Notes under the pieces: generated by a model | What the model was told of the DNA's origin: nothing | Database searches by the model: none | Seen by the model: only the letters and a program-made list of their open reading frames with translations | In this document: positions 17,154 through 26,944 of the stretch, one piece after another | Layout: each line of letters opens with the position of its first letter | Position numbering within the stretch: the first letter of the stretch is position 1 | Program-made: the position numbers and the translations under genes | Origin: Thermoflexus hugenholtzii JAD2 | GTDB lineage: Bacteria; Chloroflexota; Anaerolineae; Thermoflexales; Thermoflexaceae | Direction of reading: 5' to 3' | Length of the DNA: 64,000 nt | NCBI RefSeq assembly: GCF_900187885.1 | Contig: NZ_FYEK01000075.1 | Coordinates: 62,001 to 126,000 of the forward strand

Positions 17154-18041
17154 GAACTCATCTCAAAACCCTGGGTGGGTAGTATCCTCGATCTTGGGGA
17201 GCCTGATCCCGGAGGGAGGCGATGGCGTTTCGGGAGCGGAGCGAGGAGCAATGGGCGTTCCTTCCACCCCTGCTTCCTCCCAAGGCCAGGACCGGGAGGC
17301 CCCGGGCTGATGATCGCCGGATCATCCACGGGATCTTATCGGTGCGGATCACGGGTTGTCGCTGGCCGGATCGGCCTCGGCGATAGGGGGCGTATCCAAC
17401 GGCGTGGAGAGGACCCCAAGAACTTCCAGAGAAGGGGGTGTGGGAGAAGATCTTTCGGGGGCTTTGGGATGGGGGCGATGCCGAGGGGAAGGTGGCGGTG
17501 GAGGGGGTGGGGGTGGATTCCACGATGATCGAAGCGAAAAAAGGGGGGAAGCGGTGGGGAGAGAGGGACATCCGCGACGGAAAGGGACGAAAGGGCATGT
17601 TGGGGTGAATCGAAGAGGGCTTCCGCTGGGCGTGGCATGGGGGCCTGGGAATGAACATGATAGTCAGAAGTTGAAGGCTTTGCGGGAAGGGGTGCGGCTT
17701 CGGCAGCGGGGGAGGGGGAGGCCGAGGACGCGGCCCCGGGTGGTCTATGGGGATGGGGCCTATGATTCGGAGGCGATCCGGGCGGCTTTGCGGCGACGGG
17801 GGATTCGCGCCGGCATCCGAGAGAACCCGCGGGGGAGGAAGAAGGCCCAGAAGGGGAGGCCTCGTTGCTTCGATGAAAAAGCGGATCCCACGATCCGGAG
17901 GAGCGTGGCGCGGTTCTTGGCGTGGCGGAAGGGAGGGTTTCGGCGGCTTTCCTTAAAGACACGAGCGACTTCTCTCCACGTTTCAAGGCTTCGTCTACCT
18001 TGCCTGCCCCCTCATCGCTTGGAGAGTTTTGAGATGAGTTC
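17154..18041 (+). mobile_element. IS5-like insertion sequence, 888 bp
   Basis: Perfect 16-bp terminal inverted repeats: GAACTCATCTCAAAAC at 17154-17169 and its exact complement at 18026-18041. The transposase remnant inside belongs to the IS5 group. No target-site duplication is visible. GC is high, in contrast to the low-GC ORF it interrupts. Confidence 0.82.
17222..18037 (+). pseudogene. IS5-family transposase (broken)
   Basis: Starts 'MAFRERSEEQWAFLPPLLPP' and continues 'GRPRADDRRIIHGIL', 'GVDSTMIEAKKGG', 'GPGNEHDSQKL', 'VYGDGAYDSEAIRAAL' and 'LSTFQGFVYLACPLIAWRVL', all normal for IS5-group DDE transposases. Breaks: a TAG where 'RRYGAYPT' is expected (about 17383); a shift repaired by one extra G at 17593-17595; another near 17960. 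The stop lies within the right terminal repeat. Confidence 0.75.
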
Positions 18042-18314
18042 TCTGCGTGTGGAAATCATCGATGGCTCCTCTTAAGCGCGACATGGATGGATAACTCCGG
18101 AAGCCATCCGATTTCAGGATGGTATTGGGTCCCATCTATGTGCAATCCAAGTGACTTTTGTGTGGCTTATCGAAGCGATCAGGATTTCTATCTGTGGGGA
18201 ACAACTATTTATGGGGATTTTTATAGTCGAACATATTTTGGGATGGGATGTTTTCCTAATGTGGGTCCGGCACGTGGTCTCCGTGTTTATCCCTAACAGA
18301 CCGAGGAGGTGGAT

Positions 18315-19040
18315 ATGCACAAGGGACGATGGCTTCTTTTGGTGGGGATCGGGTTGTTGCTGAGCGTAGGGCGCGGGGCGGCTCCCTCCAATCCATCGGC
18401 TCCCATCCGGCTCACAGCCGCCCTGGCAAAGATCACCATCCCCATGGCCTCCCCGCTTCTATGGGCTCCGATCCCCTCGGATCGAAAAGGGGACTCTACC
18501 CCTATCGTCTGGGTGAACGGCCAGCCGATTCCTTACGAGGCCTGGGCGTTCGCCGTCGAGCCAATGCACGCGGCAGGGGTTCCCAATCCCGCAGGCGAGG
18601 CCCTCGCCCTGCTGATCCAGAACACGCTCATACAGCAGGAAGCCCAACGGCAGGGAATGCGCGCTCGTCCAGAGGAGGTGGAAGCCGCTCTCGCCCATAT
18701 GTTTGCAGCCGCGGAGCAGAGTCCAGAGGCGAAGGCGCTGCTCCAAACCCTGGCCCAGCGGCAGGGACTCCGACCGAAGGATCCCGCGTTTCGGGCGATG
18801 ATGGCGCAGGCGCTGGAACGAAGCCTGCCGGTGGCGAAACTCAACGAGGTGCTCCTTCGAGAGAGCGGCGGCGACCCCTGCGCGGCGCATCGACGGCGGG
18901 TTGCCCTGTTGAAGGAGCTCTGGAGCCGGGCGGAGATCCGGCTGGCCCCCCAAGGGGAGGCGCTGGGCCTGCAGGTGCCCCCACCGGAGGAGCTGCCGGA
19001 GGTTCGCAATCCGCCGCCGGGCTGCGAGGCCTCCCGGTGA
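18315..19040 (+). CDS. secreted SurA-N-like protein without PPIase domain
   Basis: 241 residues with ribosome site GAGGAGG, a signal peptide ('WLLLVGIGLLLSVGRGA') and a SurA/PrsA N-terminal-type domain: 'VWVNGQPIPYEAWAFAVE', then 'ALLIQNTLIQQEAQRQGMRA'. The parvulin PPIase domain normally found downstream is absent; the C-terminus is short with a Cys near the end. Its stop overlaps a GTG (GTGA, 19037-19040) that opens the Cys-rich precursor. This implies translational coupling and a dedicated chaperone or secretion role for that precursor. The fold is reasonably sure, the role is inferred. Confidence 0.7.
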   Translation: MHKGRWLLLVGIGLLLSVGRGAAPSNPSAPIRLTAALAKITIPMASPLLWAPIPSDRKGDSTPIVWVNGQPIPYEAWAFAVEPMHAAGVPNPAGEALALLIQNTLIQQEAQRQGMRARPEEVEAALAHMFAAAEQSPEAKALLQTLAQRQGLRPKDPAFRAMMAQALERSLPVAKLNEVLLRESGGDPCAAHRRRVALLKELWSRAEIRLAPQGEALGLQVPPPEELPEVRNPPPGCEASR

Positions 19041-19681
19041 GGCGGAAGCCCCCCTCCGCCGAGATGACCTTTCCCGCGCCGAGTCAGCACTCGGGTCCAT
19101 GCCCTGCAGCGCTTCCAGAACCACCCGGATCTTCAAGCCCTGGGGCTGGCCGTGCCACAAGAGGATGGAGAGTTCCCGATCGTCGTCGCCCACGAACTGG
19201 CCGATGGCAACACCTTGCTGGCGGCAGGCTGGGTTCAGAAACCGAACGAAGTGGTGGTGACGTATGCCTTCGCCAGGGGAAGGCACTGCGCATTCAGAGC
19301 GAAGTGCTGCAGATCGTTGCGGATTCGGATCGGGCCCGGCTGGCGGGGCGGAGCGTGAACGGGCGGGTCACCGCGGGGACCCAGGCGGGGGCAGGAGCCG
19401 GCGTCCAGCCGATGAGCCACTGCGCCGGATGCATCAACTGCTGGACCGGACCGTGGGAGACCGATTGCCAATCTTGCGCCTCATGGAACTACACCTGCCT
19501 GTGGAATTGCTGTGGTTGGCCATGTGGCACAAGCTGCGCAATGTGCGTGATTCGACGAGATCCTTTAGCCTGTGCGATCTGCGTTGCATGCATTGTCGTC
19601 CATTGCCCGCTGTGCGCTTCCGGGTGCTGCCTTCAGTGGGTTCATGACTGCTGCGCATGTGGTCCTTGTCCTGGACCATAA
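19037..19681 (+). CDS. Cys-rich peptide precursor A (22 Cys in last 88 residues), frame broken as given
   Basis: The C-terminal 88 codons (from 19415) are open and extraordinary: 22 cysteines in CxxC-like spacing among Trp, Gly and hydrophobic residues, e.g. 'SHCAGCINCWTGPW' and 'NCCGWPCGTSCAMC'. The upstream part lies in other frames ('ALQRFQNHPDLQALGLAVPQ', 'FPIVVAHELADGNTLLAAGW', then 'ALRIQSEVLQIVADSDRARL'). Adding one base to each of three runs (C6 at 19049, G3 at 19093, G4 at 19276) gives one ORF of about 215 codons from the GTG overlapping the previous stop. It resembles a leader plus Cys-rich core, as in bacteriocin precursors. No export signal is seen. Function inferred. Confidence 0.55.
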   Translation: MRRKPPSAEMTFPAPSQHSGPCPAALPEPPGSSSPGAGRATRGWRVPDRRRPRTGRWQHLAGGRLGSETERSGGDVCLRQGKALRIQSEVLQIVADSDRARLAGRSVNGRVTAGTQAGAGAGVQPMSHCAGCINCWTGPWETDCQSCASWNYTCLWNCCGWPCGTSCAMCVIRRDPLACAICVACIVVHCPLCASGCCLQWVHDCCACGPCPGP

Positions 19682-19700
19682 ATGGCCCCAGGAGGTTCCG

Positions 19701-20066
19701 ATGTCCTTTCGCCTGACGGCTCGAAGTCCAGGATGGCGCATGGCTCTGTTGCTTGGGATCTGGGGGAGCGCGCTGGCCTATGCCTTCCTCGGCCCAACAG
19801 GAGATAAAGTGCTGGAAAGCGCAGCAATCGTAGCGCTGGCTGCCCATACGCTGGCGTGGGACGCTCCGGGACGTCGGGTCCGACTCCCGTTGGCTCTGCA
19901 CCTCGGGATCCCTCTGGGGCTCCTCATCTTGGCGGGAGCGCGGGCTCCCAACTGGATCGCTCTGCCCCCCTGGCTGCAGATGGTGGATGGCTTCTGGGTG
20001 GTTGCAGCCCTTGCGACCTACGGGGTCAGCCTTCTGGCGCGCGTTCGCCTCAGGCCCCTGAAGTGA
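19701..20066 (+). CDS. four-TM membrane protein A, partner of precursor A
   Basis: 121 residues, start at 19701 with GGAGG 5 bp upstream, only 19 bp after the Cys-rich precursor. Four hydrophobic segments: 'WRMALLLGIWGSALAYAFL', 'LESAAIVALAAHTLAW', 'ALHLGIPLGLLILAGA' and 'FWVVAALATYGVSLLARV', with a basic C-terminus. Small multi-TM proteins directly after a peptide precursor are typical immunity or transport helpers. The second precursor in this operon is followed by a protein of the same layout. No family recognised. Confidence 0.65.
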   Translation: MSFRLTARSPGWRMALLLGIWGSALAYAFLGPTGDKVLESAAIVALAAHTLAWDAPGRRVRLPLALHLGIPLGLLILAGARAPNWIALPPWLQMVDGFWVVAALATYGVSLLARVRLRPLK

Positions 20067-20158
20067 TCGACCAAAAGCTGTGTGTGGACACATAGCTCCG
20101 TGAGATCTGGCCACGCATCGGCTGTCCGGCCGGCGCCTCCAGAGCTGAGGGGGAGCGG

Positions 20159-20962
20159 GTGTGGGTCTTCACGGATCTCTCGATGCGGGCGCGTCTCGTG
20201 CAGGTCCTGGGCCCGGTGCGGGCCCTGCGGGTGGCCCAGGCGGTGGCCCGGATGGGAGGCCCCGTGCTCGGGGTGGATTGGGGAAGGCGAGATTTCCTCC
20301 GCCGGGCTGGAGGAGCCCTGCTCGGCCTTCTGGCGCTACGAAACCTAAGGGCTCCGCTTCGCTCTGGGACAGCTAGGCCCCCCATCCCTTCCCAATCCCG
20401 GCCGCCCTCCCGCCGACGGGTGCCACGGGGGGAACCGATCGATGAAGCGCTCTTCCGCCGGGCCCAGGCCCAATTCCGCCCGGAGCGCTGGAACGCCGAA
20501 CCCGACTGGAACGAAGTGTGGCTGTATACTTCCGAGCAGGGTTCTGCTCTGGTCACACCACTATCGACATCCGGCCTATCGCATCGCTTCCTGACCGCCC
20601 CAGTCCGCGGGGAGGAGATCCTAGCCCTGTATGTGGCAGAGATCGAATGGCGAGGGGGATCTACAACCAGCGCTCGGATGCGGCTGTATGACCTACGAGC
20701 GAAAGTGTTATTGGACGCTGAACTTGAGAATGGCCGGGCGCGCCGCCAAGCACCGGTTCAGTCCTCCAAGGCACCGGGTCATGCCAAGGACGTGGCACGC
20801 TCAAAGCAGGATGTCTGCTGCAACTGGCTGGCACTGAATTTCTGCATTGATGCGGCCACAATTGAGTGCGTGGGTTGTTGTTTCACAAACCCCGCGCTAT
20901 TTGCTGCCTGGTTAGCCGCCGGAACCGCAGCCTGCTTTGCTGCCAACTGCTGGTTCTGTTAA
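20159..20962 (+). CDS. Tat-exported Cys-rich peptide precursor B
   Basis: 267 residues from GTG 20159 (GAGGGGGAGC upstream). A twin-arginine motif RRDFLRR (43-49) is followed by 'AGGALLGLLALRNL', a classical Tat signal with a 42-residue n-region; later starts at 20183 or 20249 would shorten it. A beta-rich middle ('EEILALYVAEIEWRGG', 'ARMRLYDLRAKVLLDAELEN') leads to a 50-residue tail with nine cysteines among hydrophobic residues ('CCNWLALNFCIDAATIEC' ... 'CFAANCWFC'). Tat signal, long propeptide and Cys-rich hydrophobic core is the architecture of halocin-C8-type bacteriocin precursors. Homology is not claimed; the layout is what is seen. Confidence 0.7.
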   Translation: MWVFTDLSMRARLVQVLGPVRALRVAQAVARMGGPVLGVDWGRRDFLRRAGGALLGLLALRNLRAPLRSGTARPPIPSQSRPPSRRRVPRGEPIDEALFRRAQAQFRPERWNAEPDWNEVWLYTSEQGSALVTPLSTSGLSHRFLTAPVRGEEILALYVAEIEWRGGSTTSARMRLYDLRAKVLLDAELENGRARRQAPVQSSKAPGHAKDVARSKQDVCCNWLALNFCIDAATIECVGCCFTNPALFAAWLAAGTAACFAANCWFC

Positions 20963-20980
20963 GGCGAGAGGAGGCACATT

Positions 20981-21319
20981 ATGGACCAGGCCTCGATTCC
21001 CCTTCCCTTGCGGTGGAGTCTTCTCTTGCTGAGCCTCACTCTGGGCGGGATGCTCCTTATGAACGGACTGGCCCTCGGCATCCCGTGGCTTCCTGTGTTC
21101 AGTCTGGCAACCTTCCTGCTGGCGGCGGTTTTCCTTCGATATGGCAATACGCGGATCAGCACCGGCGTGGGGCTGGCCCTGCTGCTGGCCGGATACATCG
21201 GGATGCTAATCGGCGGGCTGCTCCGACAGTTCCAGACGCCGCTGGAAACCGTGGCCATCTTGAGTGTGGGAGTGATGGTCCTGGGCCTGTGGGCGGACTG
21301 CCGCAAGCGATCCCCATGA
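20981..21319 (+). CDS. four-TM membrane protein B, partner of precursor B
   Basis: 112 residues, ATG 20981 after GAGAGGAGG, 18 bp after precursor B. Four TM segments: 'WSLLLLSLTLGGMLLMNGLA', 'FSLATFLLAAVFLRYG', 'GVGLALLLAGYIGMLIGGLL' and 'VAILSVGVMVLGLWADC'. Size and topology mirror the membrane protein after precursor A, though the sequences are not obviously alike. An immunity or export role is inferred from position. Confidence 0.65.
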   Translation: MDQASIPLPLRWSLLLLSLTLGGMLLMNGLALGIPWLPVFSLATFLLAAVFLRYGNTRISTGVGLALLLAGYIGMLIGGLLRQFQTPLETVAILSVGVMVLGLWADCRKRSP

Positions 21320-21390
21320 TCCGCTATGCTGGCAGGCGGAAAACATAGGACCTTCCCCCACTTGGAAGAAACAAAGAAGGAGGGGAAGCC

Positions 21391-21639
21391 GTGACAAGGA
21401 GGATGAAAAACGCGGCGTGGATCCTGGGGATGGCGGTTCTGGGGCTCTGGGGCGCCTGCCAGCCCCTACGATCCTCCCCGCCCGCTTCCCCTTCCACTCC
21501 GAGGGGAACCCTTCCGCCGGCGACCTCCCCCACCGTTTCGCCGGGCGTCTCCGGCGCAGGGGGCGCGCCGGCCTGCCGCTTGGAGAGGTGGCGATGCGAC
21601 GGATCGGGCGTTGGGTCATCGGGATCGGATGGATGCTGA
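21391..21639 (+). CDS. small lipoprotein-like hypothetical protein
   Basis: 82 residues, GTG start after AAGGAGGGGAAG. A hydrophobic N-terminus ending in Cys ('ILGMAVLGLWGACQ') and a Ser/Pro/Thr-rich remainder suggest an exported lipoprotein, although the lipobox is imperfect. It overlaps the next lipoprotein-like start by 46 bp. Either a very small surface protein or the front of a gene broken by frame errors. Confidence 0.4.
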   Translation: MTRRMKNAAWILGMAVLGLWGACQPLRSSPPASPSTPRGTLPPATSPTVSPGVSGAGGAPACRLERWRCDGSGVGSSGSDGC

Positions 21640-22304
21640 TCCTGGGGTGTCGGGCGGGAACGCCCGCGCCGATCCCAACGGGTCCCCCACCCTTCGTGCT
21701 CCCCTCCCGCCTTCCCCGACGCCAACCTGCCCGAGCGGGGCCGAGGCATCCGCCGCGCCCTCATTCCCTGACCCGGCCGGCTGGTCCTGACAGACGGAGA
21801 GGCGGGCCGGAGGGGTCCTGCGCCGGCTGACGCCGAGGGCCCCGGCGCCTCTACCTGCTTCCCTTTGACCGCTCCCTGGTCGTCTGCTGGATCGGCCGGG
21901 GGTGCACATCGATGCGGATGATCCTGGATCGGAATGGAGATGCCCATCGGCGCAGCCCCGTGGTTTTCCTGTTTTGCTTCATCCTGGACGTCCGATGGAT
22001 CGGGCCGTGGGATCGGCCCACGCGGGCTCCGGATGGGCGGTGGGTGGGGGCGGAGAGCCTGTGGGCGGTGGCCCTGCGGGTGGAGACGGTAGTGTGGCTT
22101 CCCGCGCCCCCGCCCCGGCCGCCCCGGGCCGAGCTCTCGCCGCCTCCCCGAAGTCAACCTCCTACCCCGGTTCCCGAGGTGCCGGAGGCATTTGACGAGG
22201 TGAGGACCTGGCGGATCCCCCTGGAATGGGAGACGCCGACGGCAGGGTCGGTTCACTACCGACGGGTGGGGGATCCGATTCCCAGCCGGGATTGGGCTGG
22301 ATGA
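21594..22304 (+). pseudogene. degenerate lipoprotein-like gene
   Basis: ATG 21594 opens 'MRRIGRWVIGIGWMLILGC', a lipoprotein signal, followed by Pro-rich linker sequence. The continuation that looks coding ('GPRRLYLLPFDRSLVVCWIG', then 'PDGRWVGAESLWAVALRVE' and 'EVRTWRIPLEWETP') is in another frame and ends at 22304. I could not place a single clean repair, so the region is called degenerate. It abuts the convergent mfd gene. Confidence 0.4.
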
Positions 22305-22324
22305 AAGCCCTAAGCTCAGCTTCT

Positions 22325-25795
<3,471 letters not shown>

Positions 25796-26027
25796 CCCTG
25801 GCCTGGACAGGGCGAGCGGGTTGGGTTTGCGTAGAGCCAGCTTGGTGGACAGTCCTTATCATTTTACGGCAGGCTTCGTGAAGGGCTCCACGGGCGCCTC
25901 TTCAGGCCTGGGAAAGTGTCTGAGAATAGCTGGCTGAGGCACTCTCAGGCGGATCACATCCGGGCGCGATGGGTTTTGGAGAAAGGAGATTTACCCCGAA
26001 CCATCCTGCGAGACCACAACCGCGAAA

Positions 26028-26112
26028 GGTCGCGGCGCAAGCCGCTCCTACTCCTACAATCCGAACCCTGTCCTCTCGATCCCGCAAAGGTCGCGGCTGA
26101 AGCCGCTCCTAC
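26028..26112 (-). repeat. two copies of the GTAGGAG palindromic repeat; 25796-26108 intergenic
   Basis: Gene-free region of 313 bp between mfd and lipB. On the minus strand GTAGGAGCGGCTTGCGCCGC (26051 down to 26028) and GTAGGAGCGGCTTCAGCCGC (26112 down to 26089) are the same repeat as in the 7.8-8.1 kb array. The second copy contains the lipB stop codon (26109-26111). The rest of the region holds no clear gene. Confidence 0.8.
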
Positions 26113-26915
26113 AACTTGGATGCCCAAATGAATTTTTCGTTGCGAGGTGGTTCTGCGGATAGACCGGCGAGGGACCAGAGCCGGGCCGGGTCCACGTGCT
26201 CCGGTTCGAGGGCGAAGACCTCTCCGAACCGCCGGGCGAGCTCCTCCTGGACCGAAGCCATCAGCCGGGACCGGGCCGTCTCGTCCTCTGGCTCTCCCAG
26301 GAACATGGCCATGGAGACCACCCCTTTGTCCGCGATCCCACATGGGATGATCCCCGTGAAATACGTAAGGTCCGGGCACACGTTCAGGGCGAAGCCATGG
26401 GTGGTGATGCCCCGGGCGTCCACCCGGGCCCCGATGGCAGCAATCTTGGCCGGAGCCCGTCGCAGGGCGGGTGGACACCAGGCGCACCGGCTCATGGCGT
26501 CCGGCTGTACCCACACCCCGGGCGCTCCCGGAAGGGTCCCGGCGGCGATCCCGAAGCGGGCCAGGGTCTCGATCAGCATCTGCTCAATCCGCCGGACGAA
26601 GGCCACTTTGTCCAGGCCCCGGGCGTGAAGGTCCAGGATCAGATAGCCCACTACCTGGCCGGGGCCGTGGTAGGTGACGTCCCCTCCTCGATCGGTGACG
26701 ACCAGGGCGACGCCCCGGCGAGCGCGCTCCGCCTCATCCCACAGGACGTGCTCGGGCCGGGCGGAGCGCCCCAGGGTGAACACGTGGGGATGCTCCAGCA
26801 AAAGCAGGGTGTCCGGGATCGCTCGGGCGGCCCGGGCCTCCGCCAGGGCCCGCTGCAGCGCCCACGCCGCCTCATACGGAACGGTTCCGAGGACCGACCA
26901 CCATCCGCGTTCCAT
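26109..26915 (-). CDS. lipB: lipoyl(octanoyl) transferase LipB
   Basis: 268 residues from 26915. Family marks: 'LLLEHPHVFTLGRSA', 'RGGDVTYHGPGQVVGYLILD', the lysine in 'KIAAIG' and the acyl-thioester cysteine in 'TGIIPCGI'. LipB moves octanoate from acyl carrier protein to lipoyl domains, the first step of lipoate assembly. The C-terminus beyond about 250 ('AEPPRNEKFIWASKL') looks like read-through; its stop lies within a palindromic repeat, so the repeat may have replaced the original end. Divided from priA by 29 bp. Confidence 0.93.
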   Translation of the reverse strand: MERGWWSVLGTVPYEAAWALQRALAEARAARAIPDTLLLLEHPHVFTLGRSARPEHVLWDEAERARRGVALVVTDRGGDVTYHGPGQVVGYLILDLHARGLDKVAFVRRIEQMLIETLARFGIAAGTLPGAPGVWVQPDAMSRCAWCPPALRRAPAKIAAIGARVDARGITTHGFALNVCPDLTYFTGIIPCGIADKGVVSMAMFLGEPEDETARSRLMASVQEELARRFGEVFALEPEHVDPARLWSLAGLSAEPPRNEKFIWASKL

Positions 26916-26944
26916 GCGAGCCCCTCCGCGAGATCGCAGATGCC

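Larger units (their letters stand above)
17049..18296 (+). pseudogene. aromatic/Cys-rich small ORF split by the IS5-like element
   Basis: The left part (17049-17153, ribosome site GAGGAGG) encodes 35 residues starting 'MGRKKQIDTSMYFVPIPTAP'. The right part (18042-18296) ends 'GMGCFPNVGPARGLRVYP' with three cysteines and many Tyr/Trp. Removing the IS exactly between its terminal repeats joins both in one open frame of 120 codons. Both parts have lower GC than the IS. Style resembles the low-GC secreted protein at 15.5 kb. Unsplit function is unknown; the right part alone has an ATG at 18087 and could be made as 69 residues. Confidence 0.45.

Noticed and set aside
13963-17385. TAG recoded as tyrosine
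   Set aside because: Several normal genes in the window (for example the Asp-box protein and the sugar-phosphate transferase) end in TAG, so TAG is a working stop.
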